Shown: in pieces, positions 26,525-34,380 of the stretch
How the letters are laid out: each line of letters begins with the position of its first letter
How positions within the stretch are numbered: position 1 is the first letter of the stretch
Assembly: GCA_020849765.1 (NCBI GenBank)
Contig: JADLAY010000070.1
Coordinates: 1-64,000 of the forward strand
DNA from: Anaerolineae bacterium
GTDB lineage: Bacteria; Chloroflexota; Anaerolineae; Aggregatilineales; Phototrophicaceae
Reading direction: 5' to 3'
DNA: 64,000 bases
The notes under the pieces: model-generated
What the model was told of the DNA's origin: nothing
Database searches by the model: none
What the model saw: the letters and a program-made list of their open reading frames with translations, nothing else
Translations under genes and position numbers: made by a program

Positions 26525-26526
26525 GC

Positions 26527-26928
26527 TCAGCCTCGCTTCCGTTTGACGTCATCGGCCCAGGCTTCAGCGTCGAAGTCGATCAGTTCACCGTCCGGGGCAT
26601 CAGACATGCGCATCAATCGCTCGCGCGCATAAGGTTCATACACATCGACGGCTTCCAGGCGTTCAAGCAGCCGCCATTTGCGTTCACGCTCGATTTCCCG
26701 GCGAATCGAACGGTCACGCAGCTCTGCAATCACCGCCCACATCAGATGAAAGCCCAACACAATGACCCAGAACGTGTTCCAGCTTCCTGCGTACCAGGTA
26801 GAGTGTGCCAGGATCGTGAAGTACGTGACCAGGAAGGCAAACACGTGTGCCATTGCCAGGAGTCTGCGCCGCCAGCGCCCGCGAACGGCTCTCGCTACGG
26901 TTTCGTAAGAGGGATCGGTGTCTTTCAT
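26527..26928 (-). CDS. 2TM-domain membrane protein
   Basis: A 133-residue protein with two membrane helices (about 24-42 and 50-68) separated by a short aromatic loop, the layout of 2TM-domain proteins found beside or fused to histidine kinases and LytTR regulators. A basic juxtamembrane helix (RDRSIRREIERERKWRLLERLEAV) follows, then an acidic C-terminus ending AWADDVKRKRG. No function is known. The 38-codon ORF at 26408-26524 follows two bases downstream. Confidence 0.7.
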   Translation of the reverse strand: MKDTDPSYETVARAVRGRWRRRLLAMAHVFAFLVTYFTILAHSTWYAGSWNTFWVIVLGFHLMWAVIAELRDRSIRREIERERKWRLLERLEAVDVYEPYARERLMRMSDAPDGELIDFDAEAWADDVKRKRG

Positions 26929-27055
26929 AATTGATGTTTCCGCCTATTCACCCTGTCACTGAGTACGCAGCTTTCCGAGCCAGCGTTGCAGGTTTGGGGG
27001 GTGATTTGGCGGCGCCCCACATGGTCACGCCCGAACTGCCTCGCCCGGTTCGGCA

Positions 27056-27083
27056 TTGATTGACCCTCTTCGTCTGTTATAAT
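27056..27083 (+). promoter_or_regulatory. Extended -10 promoter of rpsO
   Basis: TTGATT (27056-27061) and TATAAT (27078-27083) are separated by 16 bases, and the -10 is extended as TGTTATAAT. The rpsO start codon is at 27165, giving a leader of about 75 bases. Confidence 0.7.
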
Positions 27084-27164
27084 GCCTGTCATGGATTTAG
27101 ACCTGTACGCCATTGTCCGGTGTGCAAGGTGTCATAGCAATTGTCGTAAGGGCAACAACACATC

Positions 27165-27434
27165 ATGGGTCTCACTAAAAACGAGAAGAACACTATTATC
27201 AGCCAGTACGGGCGTCATGAGGGTGATACCGGCTCGCCGGAAGTCCAAATCGCGCTGCTCACGACCCGTATCCACCAGTTGACTGAGCATCTGAAACAGC
27301 ATCCGCAGGATCAGCACTCCAAGGTCGGCCTTCTCAAGCTGGTCGGCTCGCGTCGGCGTCATCTGCGCTATCTGGCCAAGACGAACGCGGACAGCTATCG
27401 TCAAATCCTGCAAGAGCTTGGTCTACGCAAGTAA
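27165..27434 (+). CDS. rpsO: 30S ribosomal protein S15
   Basis: An 89-residue protein of normal S15 length, with the family signature GDTGSPEVQIALLTTRIHQLTEHLKQHPQDQHSKVGLLKLVGSRRRHLRYL. S15 binds 16S rRNA early in assembly of the small-subunit platform. It is followed by pnp, the classical bacterial order, with a hairpin terminator and a second long hairpin between the two genes. Confidence 0.98.
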   Translation: MGLTKNEKNTIISQYGRHEGDTGSPEVQIALLTTRIHQLTEHLKQHPQDQHSKVGLLKLVGSRRRHLRYLAKTNADSYRQILQELGLRK

Positions 27435-27447
27435 GTCGGACATACAA

Positions 27448-27480
27448 GGGTGTCGCATGAGACACCCGTTTGTGTGTTTA
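27448..27480 (+). terminator. Hairpin after rpsO
   Basis: A perfect seven-base-pair stem (GGGTGTC at 27448-27454, GACACCC at 27461-27467) with a six-base loop is followed by GTTTGTGTGTTT. The T tract is interrupted, so partial termination between rpsO and pnp is likely. Confidence 0.6.
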
Positions 27481-27490
27481 TGAGGTATCG

Positions 27491-27563
27491 CCCGGCAGCG
27501 CAGAGATTGGCAAGCCGCGCTAAACACGTATTTGGCGCTGCTTGCCAGTCGCTGGTTGTCGGG
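27491..27563 (+). promoter_or_regulatory. Long hairpin in the pnp leader
   Basis: Arms 27506-27515 (ATTGGCAAGC) and 27540-27549 (GCTTGCCAGT) pair over ten bases with one G-U. Inside them GCGC pairs with GCGC (27517-27520, 27535-27538). Outside, CAGCG (27496-27500) pairs with CGCTG (27550-27554) past a five-base bulge, and CCCG (27491-27494) with CGGG (27560-27563). In E. coli a leader hairpin of pnp is cut by RNase III and mediates PNPase autoregulation; the same role here is inferred. Confidence 0.5.
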
Positions 27564-27605
27564 CGTTGACGTTTTCGCCAAATGTATGACAACAAGGAGA
27601 CGAAT

Positions 27606-29837
27606 ATGGACGTGACGACGAATATGGGCACTGTCCACCGGTATGTCACAGAGCTTGGCGGCAAAGAATTGACGATCGAGACGGGTAAGTTTGCCGAACA
27701 GGCGGGCGGTGCAGTCACCGTCCAGGTCGGGCAAACCATCGTCTTCGCGACGGCCACGATGAGTAAATCGGCTCGCGAAGGCATCGACTTTTTCCCGCTC
27801 AGCGTCGATTACGAAGAAAAGCTCTACGCCGCCGGGCGTATCCCCGGCAGCTACTTCCGCCGCGAAGGCCGGCCTTCCGAAAGCGCGATCCTGATTTCGC
27901 GCGTGGTCGACCGCCCGCTGCGCCCGCTGTTCCCTGAATATATGCGCAACGAAGTGCAGATCATCTTCTCAGCGCTCAGCCACGACCAGGAAAACCAGGT
28001 CGACATGATCGGCATCATCGCCGCGAGTACCGCGCTCATGATCAGCGACATTCCCTGGGAAGGGCCGGTTGCTGCCGTGCGCATCGGTTTGATCGACGGC
28101 GAGTTCGTGATCAACCCGACCATCCCGCAGATGGAGGATAGCATCCTCGACCTGCGCGTGGCCGGTACGGGCGATGCCATCAACATGGTCGAGTGCGCCT
28201 CGGTCGAAATCGACGAAGAAACCATGATCCGCGCGCTGATGCTCGCCCACGAGACGATGCAGCCGATCATCGAGCTGCAAAAGCAGATTGCGGCAGAGAT
28301 CGGCAAGCCGAAGTCGGAGTTCATCAGCAGCAAGATCGACGAGGCGGTTGAGGCCCAGGTGGCCGAACGCGCGCGCGCGGCTGTGCGCCAGGCGTTGGTC
28401 GAGACGACCGACCGCACGGAGCGCAACACACGCCTCGACGGCATCCGCGACGAACTGATCGCCGCCTACGAGGCCCAGAATGCGACGCTCGCTGAGGGCG
28501 AGACGCCGGTCTTGGCCAAAGCGGTCAAGCAGGCCTTCGAAGACGTGATCTACGAAGAAGTGCGCCGCCGCATCGTCATCGATGGCGTGCGCCCCGATGG
28601 CCGCGACTACACGACCATTCGTCCGCTGGCGGCGGAAGTCGGCATCATCCCGCGTGTGCACGGCTCCGGCCTGTTCAAGCGTGGGCAGACGCAGGTCATG
28701 ACGATTGCAACGCTCGGCACGCCGCGCGATGCGCAGTCGATTGAGACCGTCAGCCCCGAAGAATCGCGCCGCTACATGCATCACTACAACGTCCCGCCCT
28801 ACAGCACCGGCGAAACGTCGCCGCTCCGTGGCCCCAAGCGCCGCGAGATCGGCCACGGTGCGTTGGCAGAGGCTGCGCTGCGCGCCATGATCCCGTCGGA
28901 AGATAAGTTCCCGTACACGATCCGCCTCGTCAGCGAAGTGCTCAGCTCCAACGGCAGCACGTCGATGGCGAGCGTCTGCGGCAGCACGCTGGCGCTGATG
29001 GATGCGGGCGTGCCGATTTTGCGCCCGGTCGCCGGTATCGCCATGGGCCTGGTCAAAGAGGGCGACCAAGTGGCCGTCCTGACCGACATCCAGGGGCTCG
29101 AAGATCACCTGGGTGACATGGACTTCAAGGTCGCCGGGACCGAGCAGGGCATCAACGCGCTGCAGATGGACATCAAGATCAAGGGTGTGAGCGAAGACGT
29201 CCTGCGTAAGGCGCTCGCCCAGGCGAAGGATGCGCGTATGCAAATCCTCGACCTGATCCTGAAGACTATCGCGGAACCGCGCGAGGAAATCAGCGAATTT
29301 GCCCCGCGTATGACCACCATCAAGATCAACCCGGAGAAGATTGGTGCGGTGATCGGCCCTGGTGGCAAGGTCATTCGTGGCATTCAGGATCGTACCGGCG
29401 TCAAGATCGACATCCAGGAAGACGGCACCGTCTTCGTGGCGGGCGTGGACGGCGCGACCGTCGGTCTCGCCATCGACGAGATCCGCGGCCTGACGGAAGA
29501 TCTTGAAGTCGGCCGCATCTACACTGGCAAGGTGACGCGCATCGAAAATTACGGCGCGTTCGTTGAGCTCATGCCCGGCAAAGAAGGCATGGTGCACATC
29601 TCGCAGCTGGCGGATTACCGTGTCAATCGCGTCGAGGACGAAGTCCAGGTCGGCGACGAGGTCATGGTCATGGTCACCGACGTCGATCCCGGTGGACGCG
29701 TGCGCCTCAGCCGCCAGGCCGTGCTGGCTGGTTGGACGGCCGAAGAAGCGCGTGAGCGCGATCGTCGTCCGCCGAGCGGCGACCGTCGCGGGGGCGGAGA
29801 TCGTCGCGGGGGTGGTGGCTACGGCGGTCGCCGCTAA
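27606..29837 (+). CDS. pnp: Polyribonucleotide nucleotidyltransferase (PNPase)
   Basis: A 743-residue phosphorolytic 3'-5' exoribonuclease, normal length. Two RNase PH domains are separated by a helical domain: the first starts about residue 10, and the second (about 310-540) contains FKRGQTQVMT, TGETSPLRGPKRREIGHGALAEAAL and SNGSTSMASVCG. The KH domain has the GxxG motif in AVIGPGGKVIRGI, and the S1 domain follows (GRIYTGKVTRIENYGAFVELMPGKEGMVHIS). The last 25 residues are a Gly/Arg-rich tail. The ATG at 27606 is chosen because AAGGAG precedes it; an upstream in-frame ATG at 27582 has no such site. Confidence 0.97.
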   Translation: MDVTTNMGTVHRYVTELGGKELTIETGKFAEQAGGAVTVQVGQTIVFATATMSKSAREGIDFFPLSVDYEEKLYAAGRIPGSYFRREGRPSESAILISRVVDRPLRPLFPEYMRNEVQIIFSALSHDQENQVDMIGIIAASTALMISDIPWEGPVAAVRIGLIDGEFVINPTIPQMEDSILDLRVAGTGDAINMVECASVEIDEETMIRALMLAHETMQPIIELQKQIAAEIGKPKSEFISSKIDEAVEAQVAERARAAVRQALVETTDRTERNTRLDGIRDELIAAYEAQNATLAEGETPVLAKAVKQAFEDVIYEEVRRRIVIDGVRPDGRDYTTIRPLAAEVGIIPRVHGSGLFKRGQTQVMTIATLGTPRDAQSIETVSPEESRRYMHHYNVPPYSTGETSPLRGPKRREIGHGALAEAALRAMIPSEDKFPYTIRLVSEVLSSNGSTSMASVCGSTLALMDAGVPILRPVAGIAMGLVKEGDQVAVLTDIQGLEDHLGDMDFKVAGTEQGINALQMDIKIKGVSEDVLRKALAQAKDARMQILDLILKTIAEPREEISEFAPRMTTIKINPEKIGAVIGPGGKVIRGIQDRTGVKIDIQEDGTVFVAGVDGATVGLAIDEIRGLTEDLEVGRIYTGKVTRIENYGAFVELMPGKEGMVHISQLADYRVNRVEDEVQVGDEVMVMVTDVDPGGRVRLSRQAVLAGWTAEEARERDRRPPSGDRRGGGDRRGGGGYGGRR

Positions 29838-29858
29838 GACACAACCCTCCTGTGAAAG

Positions 29859-29892
29859 CAAAAACGGGCGCTCATGTGGCGCCCGTTTTGAT
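29859..29892. terminator. Strong bidirectional terminator after pnp
   Basis: An eleven-base-pair perfect stem (29861-29871 with 29879-29889) with a seven-base loop starts with AAAA and ends with TTTT, so it works as a rho-independent terminator for pnp and for the convergent membrane protein gene ending at 29909. Confidence 0.88.
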
Positions 29893-29908
29893 TCCTTTTG
29901 GCGACAAT

Positions 29909-31015
29909 CTAACGGTAGAACAGCAGGCTCAGGATCAGCCCCAGGAGCGATAGGGGAATGGCCGGGATGCAGAACTTCTCCATGTGCTGTTCCAGCATCG
30001 TCAGCTGGCGGTCGAGATGCCCAGGCTGCTCATCCCCGGCGCGATGACGATAGATCCATTTGACCGGCAGCGACATGATCGGCATGACGAACAGCGACCA
30101 GATAGTAAAGCTGACGCCCAGCAGTAGGAAGGTCGGCAGCTTTTCGTGCTGCAAGAACGGGATGATCGCGAACGAGACGACCGTCGTCCAGATCACCATC
30201 AGCAACGCTTTGACGTAACGCAAGACGAGTCGGCGCAGGTAGAGCACGTGGCGGACGACCGACGACTCGGCGTTGGCGACCTCCGCCACCAGGTCGCGAT
30301 CGAGCGTGCGCGCCAGCCCGAAGGCGGCGTTGAAGTGATCGATGGTCTGGCGGTCGGCATCCGGGGGAAGGACGCCCAAGTCGCTCAGCGATTGCCACTG
30401 GCGCGACTGGGGGATGACATCGCCGTGGGTGCTGGCGATCGTATCTGTGAAATACAGCTCTCGTTTTTCGGCACTGAACGGGATCATGAAGTTGACGGCG
30501 TTGGGATCGTACTGCGCGGCGTAGACTCGTTTCTTCATCTCAGGGGCTTCATCCGGCGAGAAGGTGATGCCGGAGAGTGCGAACGACGGCGTCAGCAGCG
30601 ACGACGGGTAGCCGGGCGTATAGATCGTGTAATAGAAGTGGACGATGTCTTTCAGCACCAGGTAGAGTGCGTAGATCGGGATCAGCGCCGACAAGATGAA
30701 CGGATAGGCCAGGGCAGTCACCATTAGCGCGGCCACGAGCTGCTGGCTCGCCGCCAGCGCGGGCAACTGATCGACAGCAAAATCGATGAATACTCTCAGA
30801 AGGGTACCGAATTCGTCTTTGAGCAGCAGCGGGAACAACAAGAGCAGCCCGGCACCACTCACGAAGGCGACGGCGATGCGATGAAGGGTTGAAAGGCGCA
30901 CTTCTGTCCGCTGCAGATAAGCGCGCATGGCATTTCGTTCGCTTTCGCTGGCTTCGCGCGCAGCAGTCTGCGCGCCGTTAGGGTACCCTGGCGTGGTTTG
31001 GTGGTTGTGATTCAT
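29909..31015 (-). CDS. Unrecognised multi-pass membrane protein
   Basis: A 368-residue protein I cannot place in a family. It has a polar N-terminus of about 40 residues, then hydrophobic segments at about 47-66 and 88-122 (probably two helices), a soluble middle (about 125-265) including a YTIYTPGYPSSLLTPSFALSG stretch, and three further hydrophobic segments at about 270-290, 296-316 and 350-367. The gene is alone, with its own promoter overlapped by an inverted repeat and a shared terminator, so it is probably regulated separately. A membrane function is all that can be claimed. Confidence 0.75.
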   Translation of the reverse strand: MNHNHQTTPGYPNGAQTAAREASESERNAMRAYLQRTEVRLSTLHRIAVAFVSGAGLLLLFPLLLKDEFGTLLRVFIDFAVDQLPALAASQQLVAALMVTALAYPFILSALIPIYALYLVLKDIVHFYYTIYTPGYPSSLLTPSFALSGITFSPDEAPEMKKRVYAAQYDPNAVNFMIPFSAEKRELYFTDTIASTHGDVIPQSRQWQSLSDLGVLPPDADRQTIDHFNAAFGLARTLDRDLVAEVANAESSVVRHVLYLRRLVLRYVKALLMVIWTTVVSFAIIPFLQHEKLPTFLLLGVSFTIWSLFVMPIMSLPVKWIYRHRAGDEQPGHLDRQLTMLEQHMEKFCIPAIPLSLLGLILSLLFYR

Positions 31016-31069
31016 GTTGATTTCTGGATTGGGTGGCGTGTGACGCGCCTGCCGCTCAAATCGAGTGAT

Positions 31070-31104
31070 GCATAGACTCTATGCCCACTCCGCAAGCGCG
31101 TCAA
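31070..31104 (-). promoter_or_regulatory. Promoter with overlapping operator-like repeat
   Basis: On the minus strand TTGACG (31104-31099) and TAGAGT (31081-31076) are separated by 17 bases, upstream of the membrane protein gene starting at 31015. The -10 lies inside the inverted repeat GCATAG-AGT-CTATGC (31084-31070), suggesting control by a dimeric DNA-binding protein. Confidence 0.5.
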
Positions 31105-31133
31105 TTGGCAGCTTTCTTTATGCTCCGTGAAGG

Positions 31134-31991
31134 CTAGAAGCGCACGACGGCGACCGGCGGCGTGGTTGGGAAATCACTGCCCGCCGCAGGTTCGACGCTG
31201 ATGCCAAAGGCCGTGTACTGCTCGAACGGCTGGCTGGCGTGGAAGACGAGCCTGCCCGTCCCGTCATTGCTGATCTGGAATACGCCTGCGCTCTCGCGAT
31301 CTTCACCTTGCAGCAGCCACAACTGGTAAGCCTGATCTGGCGTCAGTTCCGGCAGATGATCGGTATAGAGCACGGCGTAGCGTGTTTGCGGATCATAGAC
31401 GACGGTCGCGTTGGGATAATCGCCGCCGTAATCCGGCGAGAACATCTCGACACGCACGGCATTGCCGCCGCTCAGGGTGAACAGCAGATCATTTTGCTGC
31501 TGCAGCGCGGCCACGACCTGCGCCTGATCCTGACGTACGCCGTTCACCTGCGCGAACCAGAAGACGTTGCTCACGAGCAAGATGGCCGCTGCGGCCACCG
31601 CTGCCAGCCAGCCAGGCGGCAGTCCGAGTATGCGCCGATCTTTCGCCCGGCTCGGTTTGACGGCTGGGGTTTCCTCAATCGCGCGCAGTATTCGCTCGCG
31701 CAATGAGAGCGGCGGCGTTTCTGGCGGGGCGCTGTGGAGGATGGCCTTGTTGACCGAACGATAGAGGCGGATCTCCGCCAGGACGCTCGGGCAGCGGAAC
31801 AGCGCCATCTCGACCAGACGCGTCTCGTCGGCGTCGGTCGCACCGATGGTATAGGCCGGGACGAGCGTCAGGGCGCGCGCACAGTCCACCTCACCCGCCG
31901 CGGGCGATGGCTGTGCGTTTTCGTCGGAAGGGGGAAGCTGTGTGTTCATATCCTCGTCGTCTGTCGGCGGATCGTTTGCGATCCACACCAT
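31134..31991 (-). CDS. Anti-sigma factor, RskA-like C-terminal domain
   Basis: A protein of up to 285 residues with a cytoplasmic N-terminal helical region (about 33-110, ALTLVPAYTIGATDADETRLVE), one membrane helix (about 127-147) and an outside domain. That domain matches the anti-sigma-K (RskA) pattern: VVYDPQTRYAVLYTDHLPELTPDQAYQLWLLQGED and FEQYTAFGISVEPAAGS. It would hold the sigma factor encoded just upstream inactive until a signal triggers release. The ATG at 31991 lacks a ribosome binding site; Met15 (31949) has GAGGAT immediately before it, but too close, so the start is uncertain. Confidence 0.85.
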   Translation of the reverse strand: MVWIANDPPTDDEDMNTQLPPSDENAQPSPAAGEVDCARALTLVPAYTIGATDADETRLVEMALFRCPSVLAEIRLYRSVNKAILHSAPPETPPLSLRERILRAIEETPAVKPSRAKDRRILGLPPGWLAAVAAAAILLVSNVFWFAQVNGVRQDQAQVVAALQQQNDLLFTLSGGNAVRVEMFSPDYGGDYPNATVVYDPQTRYAVLYTDHLPELTPDQAYQLWLLQGEDRESAGVFQISNDGTGRLVFHASQPFEQYTAFGISVEPAAGSDFPTTPPVAVVRF

Positions 31992-32045
31992 CTTATCTAC
32001 TATAACGTTGAATTACGGGCCTTTGGATGTTGGTTTGCTCAATAC

Positions 32046-32675
32046 TCATGAATCATTACCCTGGGACATCTGCTCCGCGTTCCACATCTGCCGAAGCCGC
32101 TGCATCGCCAGGCGCAAGCGAGTCTTGACCGTGCCGAGCGGGATCGCCGTCTGATCGGCAATTTCGCTGTGTGACATCCCCTGGAAGAAAGCCAGCCGCA
32201 GCATCTCTTGCTGTTCGTCCGGCAGCGCGGACATCATGTTTTGCAGCGCTGTGCTGTTCAGGTGTAGATTTTCGTCCGCGAGGTGTGTATCGGGCAGCAG
32301 ATCGTAGAGGCTCTCAATTGACGACGAACTGCGCAGCGGACGGCGCTGTTCCTTGCGCAGGCGGTCAATCGCCGTGTAGCGTGTCATCGTCAACAGCCAG
32401 CTGATCAGCTTGCCGCGCTGTTCGTCCCAGGTGATCGCCTGCTGCCAGACCTTGAGGAACACATCCTGGACGACTTCCTCGGCCATGCCGTTGTCCTGGA
32501 GGACGTGACGCGCCAGGCTGTAGACCAGCCCGCCGTAACGGTCATAAAGCGACGCAAACGCAGATTGATCACGCTTGAGAATGCGCGACATGAGTTCGCT
32601 GTCGGCCATGGGGATGGGTTCGGGCATCGAATCGAGTGTCTGTGGCATCAGAATATCTGGCCAGAAGTGTATCAC
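32046..32675 (-). CDS. ECF RNA polymerase sigma factor
   Basis: A 209-residue sigma factor with only regions 2 and 4. Region 2 covers about residues 37-108 (FASLYDRYGGLVYSLARHVL, then EEVVQDVFLKVWQQA and SWLLTMTRYTAIDRLRK). Region 4 covers about 143-198 (LPDEQQEMLRLAFFQGMSHSEIADQTAIPLGTVKTRLRLAMQRL), the helix-turn-helix for -35 recognition. It is followed at once by an RskA-like anti-sigma gene, so it belongs to the SigK/RskA-type pairs. The start may be internal (Met10, Met17 or Met23), since the first 20 residues are not conserved in type. Confidence 0.93.
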   Translation of the reverse strand: MIHFWPDILMPQTLDSMPEPIPMADSELMSRILKRDQSAFASLYDRYGGLVYSLARHVLQDNGMAEEVVQDVFLKVWQQAITWDEQRGKLISWLLTMTRYTAIDRLRKEQRRPLRSSSSIESLYDLLPDTHLADENLHLNSTALQNMMSALPDEQQEMLRLAFFQGMSHSEIADQTAIPLGTVKTRLRLAMQRLRQMWNAEQMSQGNDS

Positions 32676-32731
32676 AGACTCTGATCGGGGCGCAGCGGGC
32701 CTCGAAGGCTATATTCCCGAAGTCCGGCGCG

Positions 32732-32740
32732 TGCTAAACT
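32732..32740 (+). promoter_or_regulatory. Possible extended -10 element
   Basis: TGCTAAACT matches an extended -10 (TGnTATAAT) in seven positions. No -35 is evident. It lies about 40 bases before the short ORF at 32781 and would start the FAD oxidoreductase, NTPase and NUDIX run. Confidence 0.35.
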
Positions 32741-32780
32741 AGAAAGTCGCCCTGGTTTGGATCACAGAAGGAAGATCGAC

Positions 32781-32897
32781 ATGGCAAATTTCGATCTCAT
32801 GCGCCGCCTGGTGACTGCAACCGGCGGCGGCAGCGAGATGCGCTTGCTCGTGATGTGTCGCCTGGGCGGGCCCCGTCGCGAGCAGGGCGGCGCGTAA
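32781..32897 (+). CDS. Short ORF of 38 residues before the FAD oxidoreductase gene
   Basis: An ATG with a strong upstream AGAAGGAAG opens a 38-codon frame (start MANFDLMRRLV, end REQGGA). It ends 13 bases before the start of the oxidoreductase gene, which itself lacks a clear ribosome binding site. It could be a leader peptide or a small protein. No homologue is recognised and chance is possible. Confidence 0.3.
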   Translation: MANFDLMRRLVTATGGGSEMRLLVMCRLGGPRREQGGA

Positions 32898-32910
32898 GCG
32901 CGTACTACCG

Positions 32911-33846
32911 ATGGCGGATGTCGTTGTCATAGGCGGTGGATTATCCGGTCTATCTGCTGCCTGGGAACTCGAACGACTGGGCGTGACCTACACCCTGATC
33001 GAGGTCAAGCCGCGCCTGGGTGGCAGCATCTACACCGAACGCGTCGATAGTTTCGTCATCGACCATGGGCCGTTCGTGTTGGAGAAGTATGGCGACTGGC
33101 CGTTCCTGGCGGAGCTTGGCCTGCAAGATGCGCTGGCTTCGATCGGGCGCTATCGCGACGGCGAACTCGTGATCTTTCGCGAGGGGACGCAAACGCTGGT
33201 CGACGCGCTGGCAAGCCGCCTGAACGCGCCACGCATGCACCGCATGGCCGTCAGCAGCCTGGGCGCCATCGACGATGGGCGCTACGGCGTCTGTCTGGAG
33301 AACGGCGTCTTGCTTGAGGCGCGCGGCCTCGTCGTCGCTATCCCCGCCCGCTACGCCGATCACATGCTGTATACGATTGCGCCGGATGCCGCTTTGCTCC
33401 TGAGCGATTACCACTACGATCCTGTCGTGCGTGTGCATCTGGCGTTTCGTCAGACGGACGTCCCACGCGAGCTGCCGATCCCAACCGGCGGCCTGTTCAA
33501 GTTCGCTGAAAGCTATGCGCTGCCGGAGCGCGTGCCCGCGAATCATGTGCTGGTGCGCGTCGGTGTGCGCCTGGATGTCGATCCGGCAGTGGCGACGCCC
33601 GAACAGGCGTTGGCCGCCGTGCGCGCGGGCTTCCATGTCGAGCCGCGGTTGGCGCGCGCGCACTACTGGCCGGAAGCCGATCCGCTGACGCGCTATCTGC
33701 CGGAGCACAGCGACACCATGGACGCGATCGAGGCGGCGCTGCCGCCCGCCGTGGCGCTTGTGGGCAGCGATTATCGCGCCCGCCGCTTGCCGGATCAGGT
33801 CGAGCAGGGGCGTGCCGCGGCGCGCCAGGTGGTGGATGCGCTGTGA
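32911..33846 (+). CDS. FAD-dependent amine oxidase/protoporphyrinogen oxidase-like protein
   Basis: A 311-residue flavoprotein. The FAD dinucleotide-binding motif is VVIGGGLSGLSAAWELE (5-21), followed by the acidic residue in TLIEVKPRLGGSIYTER, which matches the amine oxidase/HemG/HemY consensus. The C-terminal FAD motif is seen around VGSDYRARRLPDQVEQGRAAA. It is shorter than classical HemY (about 450 residues), and the substrate-binding middle part appears reduced, so a heme role is not assigned. The stop codon overlaps the GTG start of the THEP1-type NTPase by four bases, so the two are translationally coupled. Confidence 0.8.
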   Translation: MADVVVIGGGLSGLSAAWELERLGVTYTLIEVKPRLGGSIYTERVDSFVIDHGPFVLEKYGDWPFLAELGLQDALASIGRYRDGELVIFREGTQTLVDALASRLNAPRMHRMAVSSLGAIDDGRYGVCLENGVLLEARGLVVAIPARYADHMLYTIAPDAALLLSDYHYDPVVRVHLAFRQTDVPRELPIPTGGLFKFAESYALPERVPANHVLVRVGVRLDVDPAVATPEQALAAVRAGFHVEPRLARAHYWPEADPLTRYLPEHSDTMDAIEAALPPAVALVGSDYRARRLPDQVEQGRAAARQVVDAL

Positions 33847-34355
33847 AGGCGATCTTGCTCACAGGCAGGCCGGGCGTCGGCAAGACCACGGCCATCCGCA
33901 CGTTCGTCACGCAGTTGGAGCTGCCTGCGGGCGGCTTCTACTCCGAGGAGATCGTCGAGGCGGGTGAGCGCGTCGGCTTTCGCATCGTCACGCTCGATGG
34001 GCGCAGTGGCTTGCTCGCGCGGTTCACGCTGCCGGGCGCCAGGATTTGCATTGGCAAATACGGTATCACATTGGAGGCACTCGAAACCATCGGCATCGAC
34101 AGCATTCACCTGGGGATCGCCTCCGGGCTGGTCGTCATCGACGAGATCGGGCCGATGGAGATCAAATCCGCGGCTTTTTGCGCGGCGGTCGAGTCGGCGC
34201 TGGCCAGTCCGGCGCGCATCCTGGGGGCAGTGGTTAAGCGCAGCACGCCGTTTACCGATGCCATCAAAGCGCGCGACGACGTCGAAGTGATCGAGATCAC
34301 GATGCACAACCGGGATGGATTGACGCGAACTCTGTTGCAAAGATTTTCAAGTTGA
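33843..34355 (+). CDS. THEP1-type nucleoside-triphosphatase
   Basis: A 170-residue P-loop protein starting at GTG within a GTGA overlap with the previous gene. The Walker A motif is GRPGVGKTT (8-16) and Walker B is GLVVIDEIGPME. ILGAVVKRSTPFTDAIK matches the THEP1/COG1618 family, whose members hydrolyse NTPs slowly in vitro and have no settled cell role. The family is common in archaea and thermophilic bacteria. Coupling to a flavin oxidoreductase gene suggests a shared task, not known. Confidence 0.87.
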   Translation: MKAILLTGRPGVGKTTAIRTFVTQLELPAGGFYSEEIVEAGERVGFRIVTLDGRSGLLARFTLPGARICIGKYGITLEALETIGIDSIHLGIASGLVVIDEIGPMEIKSAAFCAAVESALASPARILGAVVKRSTPFTDAIKARDDVEVIEITMHNRDGLTRTLLQRFSS

Positions 34356-34380
34356 CCACAGGAACACAGACGAGGACACC

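Noticed and set aside
26313..26552. A 79-codon minus-strand frame overlapping the permease end
   Set aside because: Low-complexity product that overlaps both the permease and the better-supported 38-codon frame at 26408-26524.
27060..27083. TTGACC with TATAAT upstream of rpsO
   Set aside because: The spacing is only 12 bases; TTGATT at 27056 gives an acceptable 16-base spacing with the same -10.
27969..29861. A 630-codon open frame opposite pnp
   Set aside because: PNPase is unambiguous on the plus strand; the antisense frame follows from codon bias in G+C-rich DNA.
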